From: Warburgia ugandensis
Lineage: Eukaryota; Streptophyta; Magnoliopsida; Canellales; Canellaceae
DNA length: 64,000 bases
NCBI GenBank assembly: GCA_035236585.1
Contig: CP141138.1
Location: 31,135,437 to 31,199,436, forward strand
Direction of reading: 5' to 3'
Under the pieces are notes generated by a model, which searched no databases, was not told where the DNA came from, and saw only the letters and a program-made list of their open reading frames with translations. Numbering within the stretch: position 1 is the stretch's first letter; each line of letters begins with the position of its first letter. This document shows, one piece after another, positions 46,148-60,301 of the stretch. A program made the position numbers and the translations under genes.

Positions 46148-49100
46148 TTAGCTTGCATCTGAACAGGAAAGGATCTCAAGCTCTGCCCACCAAAGAGGAG
46201 AGGCTCTTGGAGTTGCTCCATCTGGAGGCATTGCTGTAATTTCTCTCAATTGAGAAGTAACTTCTCTCATAATTGGTCTCTGCTTAGGATCAGGATGAAC
46301 GCAAGACTGTATTATCTGACACACTGCACTAGCCTCCTCTTCTCGAATAGACTTCAGTGTTGGATCCATCATATGCCTCAAGAGTTGATCCCCTCTCAGA
46401 TAGTCTGAAGCCCATTCTGAAAGTAGCCCCTCATTCTCTGAATATGGGAGCTTACCTGACATCATCTCCAGTAATATTATCCCAAAGCTATAAACATTAC
46501 TTGCTGGATCTAATAATGATGTATCCAGGAGCTCATCCCAGGAAGTGAAATCTGCTATTTTAGCAGCATAGTCATCGGTTAAGTAGACAACAGTCGAGTC
46601 TAGGTGTCTGTGAATTACAGGTGGGTCCAACTGGTGCATGTACTCAAGGCAATAAGCCATTCCCATAGCAATCCGCAATCTTGCAGCCCAGTCCAACCGT
46701 TCTGCTTCCTTTACTGTGGAGACACAAAAGGGCAATGTCAGCAGCATTTGAGTTTTCAAATTAAATATGATTACCGTGGAACCAAGTCTATAATCACTAA
46801 GCATTCATTTTAAGAGTATATCCTTGTGAATTCTAAAGCAAGGAAGAGGTCACTTATTATTTTGTGCAATTTGAAGCAGAGTGGAGTTAGCTCAGTCATC
46901 CACTGGTGAATTCAGATGTTCAGTTCTGCTAGTTCTAAGATGGAATGCCATCAAAATGGCCAAACCCAGGATTCTGCTTTCGCTCCAAGGGAAATGGTGA
47001 ACAATTAGGGGAAGTCCCATCAAGTCAGGATCAGTCCTCTTTTCCTTGGAAATGCATTTTTCTGCTTACTATTCTGTGATGGGAACTTCACATGACAACA
47101 TCGCTAAAATTGTGGAGCTACATAAATTCCAAAATTATATAGGTTTGGCAATCAATCATATGTTAAAAAATCAGGCAACGCTGGGTGCTACTGTGGTAAG
47201 TTTTATGTATAGTCTAGAGGCAACATAGGCAACTGAGACACTCACTGTGCAGATGTTCAAAGAGGGTTCCATTTGGAGCATATTCAAAAACCAACATCCT
47301 GGTAAAAGGCTCCCCTTCCTCACAATACCCAAGAAGATTCACAAAGTTCTTGTGGTTCACTTTTGACAATGTGGCAATCTGAAAATAAAACAAAAGCTAA
47401 CAGTTAAAGAATAAGTGATAAAGACCAAAATTTTAGCAGAGCTGCTTGGTTAATAACCTTTTTCCTGAATTGGGCTTCTGAATGTTTTGACCACTCCTTT
47501 GCTGATGTAACTGCAGTAGATGACACTGCTATTTCAACTCCACTTGACAGTATCCCTTTATACACAGTGCTTTCGGATGAAGAACCAATAATATTACTAA
47601 AATCTTCACAGGCTGTTTCAAGCTCTGACCTCTTCAGACTAGGTACACCTGAAATTTAAACTTCCAGTGATTATTCTACAAAAGTAAAAATCATTTCAAA
47701 TGACACAAGATATCGCCAAACAAAAAGCACATAAAGGTCAGAATGGGAAAATAACCTGTTGTAAATGCTTTCTGCAACTGCCCACTTAAACCTGTAGCCC
47801 ATGGTCTGACAGTAACTACCTTACTGTTTTGACAAAATATAATGACAATGGCTGAAATGCTAATGAGAAATGCAGCTGCTACTGTCACAGATGTGAAAAT
47901 TGTCCATGGAAAAGAATATCTCGAATGACTATCTGTTCCTTCCGGTTGGGGTGAACTTCCTAAGGGGGAAGGTGATTGGCCCAAAAGGAGTGGTGGTGCA
48001 GAAGCAGGAGCAGGCACAGGAACCACAATGGCAGGTGCTGGAACCATTATGGGAGGGTTTACTGGGGCTGCGTTGGGCAGATCATTCATTGGTCCAGGAG
48101 CAGTCTCAGGTGGCAGAAAAATGCTGCTGGCTAATGGTGGTGATGAACCTGATGGAAGTGGTGATGGTGAAGGTGAAGGTGTAGGAGGTAGATTCTGCAA
48201 AGAGAAAGAAGATGGCGGCATTGTTTCAGAAATATCTATATTTTTCTGGCTTCTTCCACTGGAGGGAGTAACTCCAAGACCGACCTGCAGCAATCTCCGA
48301 GTATTGTCAACTTCAACGTGCTCAATATTCCTACAAGAAATAGGAGCAATTCTATGAAGCCAACATCTAAAGTTTAGACCGATTTGATTCTTACATAATT
48401 CTCTACTGTCTACAATTGTCACAAAATACTTGTACTTACAGAAAGAAGTTTTTGACTTCCTATATCAAATGATGTTTAAAATGCAGCATACATGCCAAAT
48501 AGAAATAAACTGTGGTACGACTTGTATAAGATTTCATCTACATTATCTTGGCAGCTTCAGAGTAATATGAAAACAGATATCTAGTATGTAAATATGTATC
48601 AAATTCCATAAAATGGTCACTGTCATTAGAAGTAATTAAGATAATCCAATTTCAATGGCAATGGGCATAGAAGATGGCACATTAATAGAGATTAGGGTTG
48701 CTCCTTGGGCTTGACAACTGTCTGAGACATTAAGAATGGTACAGCTTGTTACTTTGTGTTGGAAATACACTTAGAATAATGGCTGAAAGTATCCAAAGCT
48801 TATAATTTTGATTCATGTTACCCTGTCTTCTAATAGCTATCATGAGAAGACACTCCACAATAGCATATCTAATTGAAGTCTATTAAAATAGAAAATTCTC
48901 TAATATAGCAGATTCTTAATTATTTTATACTTCACTTGGATTTAGTACTTTCACATACATTAATTAGTTATTCTCTGTTCCATGTTCAAAAAGACCACTT
49001 TTTTGCTAGCCAGTTTGTTCTATTTACAACTTTGAGAAGTCAAACAGATTGCTTATTTCCCTGAATTAGACCTGCTGGTGTTACTTGTAAGGGCAAAAAC

Positions 49101-52100
49101 ATTCTAACAGCTAAAACTGGTCTAAAAGGCTCAGAGTCTACATCTTCACTTTATACTAGCTTTAATTATGTTGGTCCTAATAATGGAAATAAGTATTGTT
49201 TCTTAACATCAAAGAAGCATAACTCATTATTCACAGTAGACAGCTTAATCTGTTTTAGGCTGATTTCTTAAATGTATCATTAAGTAGGCAAGAAAAGTTT
49301 GGGAGAAATGAACCATGGAAAAGAAAAAGAAACCCATTCAAGCCATATAGATTGAAACAGAGAAACTAATTGGTTCTTCAATGTGAATTAATTAAACTCC
49401 ATAGTAGGTGACAGCAAGACTGTAGTAGGTGGTTGATGTAAAAGCATTAAAGCAGCACAAAATAAGTTCAAAACATATATACTTCCGTATCTTCTTTTTC
49501 CACTGCTGGAAGCTTCACATAATTTCTGCAAATAGGCCAAAGCAATAATTTCTTCTCTTTTTTTTTCTGACAAGCAGGACAAAGTAACAAATTCATAGAA
49601 TAGGAAAGCTGTTGTATTACATCTAGAGCACTCAATTAGCTCACCTTGCCATGGACCACCTATTACAGGATGCTTCTTCTGTAGCAGAATCTAACATTCT
49701 ATTTTCCAGACGAGGTTCAGACTGTACACTAAGATCATGAAGTTTAGGAGGCATGCCACCCAAGAACCTATTGTTGGTGAGCAGACTGCTTGGTAAACCA
49801 GAAAATGAAATTAGTATAATATTAGAAACATAAGAAATTTACAAAAGGCAACACTAAGTAGCTGTTACATCACATCTTACAGGGTTTTGAGAGACAAAAT
49901 ATTGCTAAGCTCCAATGGAAGTGGCCCACTGAGATTGTTGTATCCCAAATCTAATAACTCAAGCATCTTTAGTTTTCCGATTTCTTCAGGGATGATTCCA
50001 GAGAAGGAATTGTTATGTAAGATACTGCATTTAAAGCACAATAATTATACATCCTAGGATTAAAAAGATCAAAATATAAAAAATTAGAAAATGCTCTTAT
50101 AAATTCCATTATACTCTCTTAACCTACATAAACCTCAAGACCTCAAATACTCTCTCAACTTTTAATTTACGTCTTCCAAGTTTGTTTGGTTCATCTCTAT
50201 AAGAGTAAACTCTTACTGTTTCCTCAGGATGTGTATAAAACCCAACTGCTAAACTGTATAGGTTCATAAAACATATTCTATGATAGTTAAAAATTTATAC
50301 TTTGCTATGGAGCTTATATTGAGCTTCTGAGGTTATTATCCCAGGATAAGCTGAAGATTTAAACTTGAAAGCCATTCTTTTTGTTTACTGGTGACTTCAA
50401 AAATTATCTTAAATATGAACAATATTAAATGCAATTTGAAGCTGCATCCTGAGCACCATGGCAACCTCAGACTCCGTTTGAGGAAACTTGAATGAGAAGC
50501 ATATGTACCAAAAGATTGACTAAAAGGGATCCATTCTAGTTAATCAGCTCGAGAAACACATAATAACTAAGTATTGAAAACTTATGCTGGTGTTTCTTGC
50601 AGAACACTCACATAGATTTTATGTGACTAAGCTTCCCAAGCTCAGGTGCCAGTTTTCCTTCAAGACAAAGATTTTTCAAGTTCCTGCAAGCAAAATAAAC
50701 CAGGCTGCTTCATATACCATAGAATATCAACATCAAAAACTAGATGTGGTTTCTTATTTGTTTCTTTTTTACTTTTGTTCAGTAAGCAGGACTTTGGCAG
50801 CACCCCTGCTGGAATTTATATCAAACAGAGCCATATGAGTACAAAGATTAGAATCTGGTCTAGACTCTTCCATTACAATCATCGGCTAGAATAGCCTTAA
50901 GCTCTTAAGGTAAGGAAGAGACTGAGAGATCAGTACCTTTACAAAACTTAATATGCATTTCATCATTCATAAAACTTAACCATATCCACCTTTTAAAACT
51001 GATTTCAGAGTACATGTCTGGGTTTGATTCTTCCCAAATAGTTATATACATAAAATTTATCAAGCAAAAATTCAATTTATGTTACTCCTTTTTCTTCCTT
51101 TTTTCTGAATGGTCAGTTAAAGTTATAGCTCAGTCCCAGCCAGAAAAGTAGTACTGGGAAAGCTATTTAGTAGTTCACGACGAAACATCAGGTATCCTAA
51201 CCAGCATGCATCTGTATCAGTCTTGACAAACCTGGCTTAACCTGATAATTTTCCTCACCAAAAGAAACAAGAATGTAGAATTTTAGAGTCATTATATTGC
51301 ATACACCAACCAAGTCAAGACCAGGAAAAACATTGTTGAGATAAAGATATATGTCTTCTGTTCATAGTCTAGTAAGACTCGCACTGCTACTTAAGTTTCT
51401 TCTATCTATGATACCGGTTAACCTACTAACGGTATCATATTTCCTATGCTTTTGATTGCATCTCACTTAACTAAAATAGGATGAGGGTACATACTGAAAT
51501 TTTCATAAATTTTGCGAGTAATATCTGAGGAAATTTTCTGAAATTTGTGACACATATATGAGTTTTTCAGCAATTCAAGAGTTTTGAGTTCATGTTTTCA
51601 GTAGAATTTCCTCAATTTTCCTGCCTGCATGAGAATATTCTAGAGTTTTTATTGGTTTACTCTAAGTATGTTCTTCTCTAATACTCTGAAATTGATAGTA
51701 ATATCTGGATCTTTTCATTGAATCTTCGTGAGTTCATTCCCTAAGTTTTCTTGAAGAATCAAGGTCAGAGTTCCTGCAAATTCAACCAATCCCCCCCAAT
51801 ATTTAGCCTTGTTTCCTTAAGCTTCCACAAAATTTTCAGTTTTAGAAGTGTGATTCTCAGTCATCGTTCATCAAGGTGACAAGCCTTATTTCCTTCAAAG
51901 CCTTTTCAAAAATTTGATTTTGCACCCTTAAATTTTTTTACATTGAATGTACTCTAGATTAATCATGAAAATCTCCCATAGTTGCAGAGACTACACCCTT
52001 TTTTGTCCTTACATTTCATAAATATCTTCATGATAAATTAGCTCTTCCAATATTTCTTTGAGAATCTCTCTAATGATAATATTGATCAAATTGGGCTCTC

Positions 52101-54885
52101 CATAAAACTTCATATCAGGCCCCCAAAAAACATCAACGTGTTTGATACTTCTTCCAGATACTCATGGTATTCTATCTTACCATCGACCTTGTACACTTCA
52201 CAAGTTTCTTCATTCCAGTAGTACGATAGTCGAAATGAACTCTTCCTTGTCGAAGGTCTGTAGCTTGTAGATTAGCATGTTGGCTCTGGTTTATCAATGC
52301 TTTTCCATGCTTATATACTCAAACCCAGATCTCATAACCACCTCATTGGTAGAACCACTAGTGTTTCCAGCCTCCGTCAATGTAGTCTTAGGTTGTCCTT
52401 GATGTGATAGCTGGAGCTCTTGCTTAATTCTATCCATATGTCATGTTAGGGCATCTACCAGCCTCGCTGAGGCATGATTGACTGATATTGATTGCAAGCC
52501 CTCCTTGGTCCATCATAGAAAATTAGACACCCATTTCTTGCCAGAAATGGCAAGCAGAAGTAAGACCTGGGACCAAACACGATTTGATACCAATGTGGGA
52601 TTTACTTGCTAGGTACCCAAAGTGTGAGGCGTAATTACCCACCATGCAAAACAGTGAGATATGAAGGAAAGGAAATAATTTGATAGAGAGGAGGATGAGA
52701 TTTTTCCACCGCTTTTCAAGAGAAAATACTGCTAGATGAATTGCAAATGTGAAACTTCATAATTCTTCATAAGTTGAACTGAAATATGTCTTACACCAAA
52801 AGAAATAGCTCTAAAGTACTTTCCCTTAGATCCTAGCAAATATACAGACTTGCCTAATTATATTAGAGAAAGCTTCCTAAATGATCCAACACAAGCTAAA
52901 ATCCACCAAGAATAGCAACTTAACTTTGTAAACAACTGATCCCAGTATTCTCTGAAATTAACATATCTATGAAACAATGTAAAGCATTTCAAGATAGGAG
53001 CTTTCTCGCATCCCAAACAAGTGTTCCATAAATTTAGACAAATCATTTTATATCATGAAGTTTTATATCTTTGGAGAACATCCTTTTCCAGTTCGCTTGA
53101 TGTATGCTGCATCAGCTAGAATACCAAGTAACCAGCTTTTGGTAGCTTCCCATCTGATAAAAAGGATTTAAAGCATGGGGAAGTCACACACCTAAGAGCA
53201 AATATTTTGTGCAAAATGGATATACTCAGTTCTAATACTGGGAGGCCACATATAGCCATACAGAATCTATAAGTTTGGGCAGGTAACCTAAAACTGAGCC
53301 AAGTGAAAGGCCAAACTAGGTAACTTTGAGGAATGGAATATATGTGTGCATTGGGTTTTAACTTTTAAGACTATTAATGCATTTCGGTTCATTGGTGAAA
53401 GAGTTGCCATTATTCAAGATCTTGATCTCTGAGATCAATCATAGTTCTCTAATCTTACCATGGCCAATTTTCCCCTTCATATTGGTTTTGATCATTAAGT
53501 CCTCTTCTCACAACTCTGAAGCTTTTGGGCTCTTCTGAAAATGATAAATTCCTCCAGTTTGGTTGTTGTGCTCCAACTACAGAAGCAATTTGATTCCTAA
53601 TCCTACATATGATATTCCAAATAACTCTCTCAAATTTTTCATGACTCCCAAATATCAAAGATTCCCAAGTCCCTAATTCACAGGACCTATTTCTTTTAAG
53701 GGTAACATCAGCGAGACCTGCACATGATATAACTCAGGCACAGATGTGTAGATATGCATAAAACTTATAAAGCTTTTAGAGTTTCTAGCAATCTCTTCAA
53801 ATGAATGACCATGATTCATCAAGTTCACAAGTCCGGCTAATTTAAAATTTCATGGTTGGCAGAAAAGCTACGGTGATAACTGACTTGACCTCTGAATTCC
53901 TGAAAAAGCATACTAGAGAAGAAACAGGAATTAAGCTTTGAAGCTGAAACAGTTAGATAATCAGTATCTGCGCAATTTCCCAGATAAATCGAAGATGATG
54001 TTTAGCATAAATAGGAGGTGACAGACAATCTTTTAAATTTTGATATAATAGGTGCATAAGGAGGATGAGACTCGATCACAGCATAAGATGACGAACATTA
54101 AGAATCAAAGGAAGATTGCTAGTTATAACGTTAACAGTACCCATTTCGATATAAGTAGAGCATCTAACCATCTAGAACAATGCCTAGATTCTTCTTTTGC
54201 TGATGCCCATGATACTTTTAAGACTATTAATGCATTACATTGAAATAAATGATATTGACTGCTGTTCCCTGAAACAAAACAAGGTTGGAAAGACAAAGAA
54301 GGTCATATACGTACTGGAAGAGCATACTTGAAAGCCATAAACATAATCAAGAATAATAAAGCTAATAAAAATAAAATCATTTTTCTAGCGATGGATCTAG
54401 TCCTTCAATAAATACAAACACCAGAATTTAAGCTGATGTGTAATTTGGCATGAAAATACAGATTCTACAACCATAAACAGCAAGCAATTTAGCAGACAAC
54501 GTGAACTCAACCTTAAAAGAAAAAAGAAATAACTTAAGCATTCAACTGCAGTTACAGGAGGAAGAATTACTTACAAAGAGACAACCTTTCCTTCTGAACA
54601 ACCAACTCCAAACCAGGAACATGGATCACTATCATCATACTTCCAATTGGACAAAGCGCCATATGGGTCATTTTCCACATGCATGCGGAAGCTCAAGAAA
54701 GCCAACCCTGTAACATTCTCATCTCAATAAAACCTTCCAACAACAAAAGAAAAACCAACTTTCTTCTTGTAAAAAAATGGAAATTAGAACTAGCCTTCAT
54801 CATTAAGAGACCAGCAGTAATCCAAGTTCTGTAGCAGAAAAACCAACACTAATAGCACCATTTTCTGTCTGAAACAAGCTTCCAT
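46148..54885 (-). CDS. MRH1: MRH1/MALE DISCOVERER-family LRR receptor-like pseudokinase (9 exons)
   Basis: Exons (minus strand order): 54885-54795, 54707-54575, 50683-50612, 50024-49881, 49785-49645, 48330-47756, 47648-47458, 47378-47246, 46713-46148. They total 2046 bases (681 residues plus stop) and all phases agree. The protein has a signal peptide (1-27), an LRR N-cap with DPCSWFGVGC (32-74), a few LRRs (75-190, e.g. NNSFSGIIPEEIGKLKMLEL), a Pro/Ser-rich juxtamembrane part (about 230-330), a membrane helix (about 336-360) and a kinase-like domain (386 on). The C-terminus SPLWWAELEILS is diagnostic of this family. Catalysis looks lost: the VAIK lysine is Ser (IAVSS), HRD is HRH, and DFG is DFT. 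In Arabidopsis, members act in root-hair growth and in perceiving the LURE1 pollen-tube attractant at the plasma membrane. The exact orthologue (MDIS1 or MRH1/MDIS2) is not settled. Confidence 0.93.
48331..49644 (-). other. intron 5 of the receptor-like kinase gene
   Basis: A 1314-base intron with phase-compatible GT-AG ends. An internal stretch (49480-49540) looks exon-like (KLCEASSSGKRRYG), but it is not needed: joining 49645 directly to 48330 completes an Arg codon and gives the family text WSMARNIEH...RRLLQ. No transposon recognised. Confidence 0.7.
50684..54574 (-). other. intron 2 of the receptor-like kinase gene (3.9 kb)
   Basis: The largest intron, between the LRR N-cap exon and the first LRR exon. 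It is AT-rich with only short chance frames. Text near 52540-52620 (GATTTGATACCAATGTGGGATTTACTTGC) resembles the edge of an LTR element, with a TTGATACCA primer-like stretch, but I cannot delimit it. Confidence 0.6.
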
Positions 54886-56290
54886 TCTCCACTTTACGTC
54901 TCTAGAATTCTCCAGGATAGATCGATGAACAAACGAAATGAAACGAACCGAAACTGTTACAAAGGGGATGGTAGAACAATCAATATTGGTAGCTGAAAAT
55001 TAGACTAAAAAATGTAGAATTTTGAGGTTTAGCTGGCTTTGGGTGACACAAGGAACGCTGAATTCCATGAACTCGTCAAAGTAGAGAGAGAGAAGATGCG
55101 GTAAAACAAAATAAGATAATTGAAGTCTGCTTACGGATGCATTTGTTGGACGCGTCTCTTCTGCATTTTATATTTTAATTTTCAGAACATGGAAAGTGAT
55201 ATTGCCACCCACTCGTTTTCTCCTGTCCTTCAAAGCTATATTTGGGACCCAAAAACAGACATTGTGGGACCCAGATTGGTTGGTGATCCAGACCGTGCAT
55301 ATCTTGGGCCATGTCCCAGATACAGCTTGGCAGTAAATGTCCTCAGCTGGATGATATTGACTCTTCACTAGTCAAAGCTTTATTATTTGTGTTATTAACT
55401 ATTCTTTTCCAATGATAAGAACAACTATAACTCTTAATGATCTGAACCGTTCACAATGTTGGCTTGACTTAGAGGACCATTCCACGCTTCTCATTCATTA
55501 GATGATCTTAGCAAATCATGTTTTTAATTGTCAACTTATCTTATAACTCAAGCAAATAATACCTAGGATCATTTAGTGGATAGAATTTCGGAATCGTCTA
55601 TTTATATCAAGCACATCATTGTAAATTACTTAGATATTGAAAGATCGGAGCCCAACAATAACTATTGAATTATTCAAGAATAAATCAGAACATAAAAAAT
55701 TTTGAGAATTTTTTTTTAAATCAATTATTTAGAGAATTTTATGACTACGACTAATAGGTGGGTGGTCCTTTTTGACAATGGGACCAGATGGGCGATAATT
55801 TTTGCTCACCTTATCTTGACCTTAGTTCTTTTTCTTGCCTATGGCCTAATTAGTGCCGTTTGGGTCAAAGAATTTTTCATCTTTGCCCTGCTCTATACGG
55901 GTCATTTGGGTTGGTTTCCTAATTGACCCAAGTTTGCTACAACATTCAAAACATTCTGCAAATCTACACTATTTAAGAATAGTTTTAAACTTACAGCATA
56001 ATATATTTTTACATGAAAGGTGGAGTTTTGATAGATTGACAATTACTATAATGCTCTCATCTTTATATTTTAAAATATTTTTATATGAAGGCATTTTTAG
56101 CATTTGAAAGAAATTATATAAGTTGCTTAGGTCCTTAATTTTTTTCACCACTGACCCTGTTCTAACCTTAGAACTATTCAAATCATAAAATCTTTTGACC
56201 CTAACCCTCTCGAGTCATAAACATTCTACCTTAACCTTAATCCCTCCGGGTCATTAGAGTCAACCCAATTTTGATGTTTATAGAATTAGA
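54886..56290. other. 5' flank of the receptor-like kinase gene; no other gene
   Basis: The first 220 bases upstream of the ATG contain, on the minus strand, a CT-rich tract (TCTCTCTCTC near 55085-55095), as often seen in plant 5' UTRs and core promoters. No convincing TATA box was found. Beyond this the sequence is AT-rich, and small frames (55120-55371, 55741-55926) have no recognised domain. Confidence 0.45.
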
Positions 56291-56499
56291 TGTAATTTCA
56301 ATGGAAGGGGAGCTTTGGTGTAACGGTAAAAGTTGTTGTCATGTAACCTTGAGGTCATGGGTTCAAAGCTTGGAATCAGCTTCTTGCAAAATGCAAGATA
56401 AGGCTGCCTACTATAGGCCCTTGTAGTCCTCCCATTCCCTAGACCCTGCATAGGAGGGAGCTTCATGCACTGTGGCTGCCCTTTTATGTTATTTCAATG
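56291..56499 (+). mobile_element. full-length Au-like SINE with 13-bp target duplication
   Basis: The body is 56304-56486. It opens with a tRNA-like pol III promoter: box A-like TTGGTGTAACGG (about 56314-56325) and box B-like GGGTTCAAAGC (about 56359-56369). It then has the Au SINE body text (CTTCTTGCAAAATGCAAGAT, AAGGCTGCCTACTATAGGCC, CTTGTAGTCC) and the tail GGGAGCTTCATGCAC...GGCTGCCCTTTTA. The flanks TGTAATTTCAATG and TGTTATTTCAATG (56291-56303, 56487-56499) agree at 12 of 13 bases. Confidence 0.88.
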
Positions 56500-56579
56500 T
56501 AGTACAAGTCCTTCCCCACAACCTTCAACAAAATGGAATGGTGGCCTGCCAATACATAACTTCATTTAAATGCTGACAT

Positions 56580-56580
56580 A

Positions 56581-56616
<36 letters not shown>
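56580..56616. repeat. (AAT)12 microsatellite
   Basis: An uninterrupted AAT trinucleotide run of 37 bases, about 80 bases after the SINE. Confidence 0.95.
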
Positions 56617-57860
<1,244 letters not shown>

Positions 57861-58074
57861 TTTGTCTCTTACATAGACCTAACATTTGCCATTATCCTCA
57901 TTTACACCCTCACATTCGATCCCTTCCATTGAAGTTTGCTACCTCTAGATGGTTGGACTTGATGCAACTATTCTAGATTGAGATGTTTGCTTATGTCCTG
58001 TATTTTCAAAAAGATCTACACAAACCTAATATATCTCTTTTGATTCTTCACCTATCAAGGCATGGTATCTATAA

Positions 58075-58215
58075 AATTAAATGTGGAATCAGCCTCTTGC
58101 AAAATGCAAGGTAAGGCTGCCTACTATAGGCCCTTGTGGTTTGCCCCTTCGTCGGACCCCGCATAGGCAGGAGCTTAGTGCATCAAGCTGCCCTTTTTAC
58201 CTAGTGCAATTAAAT
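58075..58215 (+). mobile_element. 5'-truncated Au-like SINE
   Basis: The body at about 58083-58207 begins at GGAATCAGCCTCTTGCAAAA and continues through GTAAGGCTGCCTACTATAGG and CGGACCCCGCATAGGCAGGA to GCTGCCCTTTTTA. It lacks the tRNA-like head. Flanking AATTAAAT at 58075-58082 and 58208-58215 forms an 8-base direct repeat, short for a SINE duplication but plausible. Confidence 0.75.
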
Positions 58216-58439
58216 CACTATGTTCAATTAATTCTAACCCTCAAAATAGGAGAAAGCAATAAAGTTAGATATGTAAGAAAATACTCTTGCTTTTTCATGG
58301 GAAGGTACATAGCAAAGGATTCTTCTTGATAATTTTATAGAATTACTTGATCAAATATAAATATGTAGCATAAAGCTAGTGTAACAAATATGAAGATAGA
58401 AACCAACAACAACTACCACCACAGCAACGGATTTTTAAG

Positions 58440-58960
58440 ATAGTTAAAAACGTATATACAAGATGGTTCAAAAATCGTCATATACCGAACCATCTTATAA
58501 AATGAAAACAAATATATTTTTTTTTTTTGAAACTTCCGTATAATACTACAAATATAAGACAGTTGTTGAAACTATCTTATATTAATTATAAGATAGTTTT
58601 TCAAAAACCATTTTATACAACTATCAAATATAAGATGGTTTTTTAAAAATGGTCTTATTAAACTATAAAATTGTGAAAATATAAGATAATTTTTGAAAAA
58701 TTATCTTATAAAACTATGAAAATATAAGATAATTTTTCAAAAACCATCTTACAAAATTGTAAAATTGTGAAAATATAAGATGGTTTTACAAAATCATCTT
58801 ATAAATCTGTGAAAATATAAGACAAATTTTGACAAACCATCTTATAAAACTGTAAAGCAATGAAATATAAGCTGTAAAATATAAGAAATTTTTTCAAAAT
58901 GTCTTATAAAACTATGAAAATATAATATGATTTTTGGAAAAATGTCTTATAAAACTATAT
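58440..58960. repeat. array of ~50-base palindromic units (ATAAGATGGTTTTT)
   Basis: About nine units each hold an inverted pair such as ATAAGATAGTTTTT and AAAAACCATTTTAT, separated by ACTATGAAAAT-type spacers. Single strands would fold into a series of hairpins. The density suits subterminal transposase-binding repeats. Confidence 0.65.
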
Positions 58961-59949
58961 TGGATGCCTTTTTGAGGATTATTAAAAATATAAGACTTAG
59001 GTCCTTTTGTTCTCAATGTTCTTTATCTAACATAATCAATTTTATAGATTTTTATTGATAAGCAAAGCGAGAAATCATGCACAAAGTGCCCCTGAACATA
59101 AACAAAATACTGTTACTATTCACGTGAATAAGAAAAAGTAGTAGACTTTAAGATACATGTTGGATGCATTTTTGAATGAAAACTGAAAAACTAAGACTTA
59201 GTTCTTTTATTCTTGATGTTCGCTATCTAGCACAATCAATTTTATAGATTTTAATTGATTAACAAAACAAGAAATCATGTACAAAGTGCTCTTAAACATA
59301 AGCAAAATATTGTTATTGTTCACACAAATAAAAACAAGTAGTAGACTTTAAGCTCAATGTTGGATACCTTTTTAAATGAAAATTGAAAATCCAAGACTTG
59401 AGTCTTCTTATTCTCAATGTCCTCTATATAGCACAATTAATATTATAGATTTTTGTTGATTAATGAAGCAAAAAATGATGTACAAAGTGCTCTTTAAACA
59501 TAAGTAAAATACTATTACTATTCACACGAACAACGACAAGTAGCAGACTTTAGGCTCTACTATGGATGGATTTTTGAATGAAAATTACAAATTTAAGATT
59601 TGGGTGTTCTTATTCTCAATGTCCTCTATCTAGTACAATCAATTTTAGAGATTTTCATTGATTAATTAAAAGGAAAATCATGTACAAAGTGTTCTTGAAC
59701 ATAAGCAAAATATTATTACTATTCACACAAACAACATGTACAAAGTGCTCTTGAATATAAGCAAAATATTATTATTGTTCATACCAACAACAACAAGTAG
59801 CAAACTTTTAAGCTGTTAGTTATGTGCCTTTTTGAATGAAAATTAAAAAACTAACTCTTGGGTCGTCTTATTTTCAATATCTCATATCTAGTATAATCAA
59901 TTTTAAAGATTTTCATTAATTAACAAAGTGGAAAAATCATGCACAAAGT

Positions 59950-59950
<1 letters not shown>
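58961..59950. repeat. five-copy tandem repeat, period ~200 bases
   Basis: Units start at about 58961, 59161, 59361, 59563 and 59821 (TGGATGCCTTTTTGAATGAA and variants). Each contains TCAATTTTATAGATTTT, AATCATGTACAAAGTGCTCT and ATAAGCAAAATATTGTTA. The fourth unit is ~258 bases long because about 57 bases (ACATGTACAAAGTGCTC onward) are duplicated within it. The fifth stops in GTGCTCT, where the CT microsatellite begins. Confidence 0.88.

Positions 59951-60042
<92 letters not shown>
59951..60042. repeat. (CT)46 microsatellite
   Basis: A perfect CT run starting exactly at the CTCT of the tandem unit's AAGTGCTCT, followed by pyrimidine-rich sequence and a (CTTT)n stretch near 60089-60107. The open frame across it is an artefact. 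Confidence 0.96.
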
Positions 60043-60045
<3 letters not shown>

Positions 60046-60301
60046 TTTTCTTCTCCTCTTGGGTTTTGATCTAGTGAGGGAGGTGTCTTTCTTTCTTTCT
60101 TTCTTTTTATTACGAGTGGGGGCTAGGGTGGGGTTTTATACATAGTGATTGAATATAGGATGATTCATTGAGAATCACCCTATATTATCTATAAATCTTT
60201 CTCAACAATCTCTCTGCCTTAATTTTATTTGAATAATATAAGACGATTTTTGAAACTATCTTATAAACTTTTTTTATAAGATGGTTTTTGACAATTGTAT
60301 T

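Noticed and set aside
47900..48357. Plus-strand Gly/Val/Glu-rich open frames
   Set aside because: Antisense shadows of the Pro-rich juxtamembrane exon of the receptor-like pseudokinase.
49388..49582. Possible extra mini-exon (KLCEASSSGKRRYG) in the kinase gene
   Set aside because: The flanking exons join in phase without it and give the family sequence directly; it is intronic.
56310..56372. Functional tRNA gene
   Set aside because: Box A and B-like motifs are present but no cloverleaf or anticodon arm is evident, and the sequence continues as a SINE body with target duplications.
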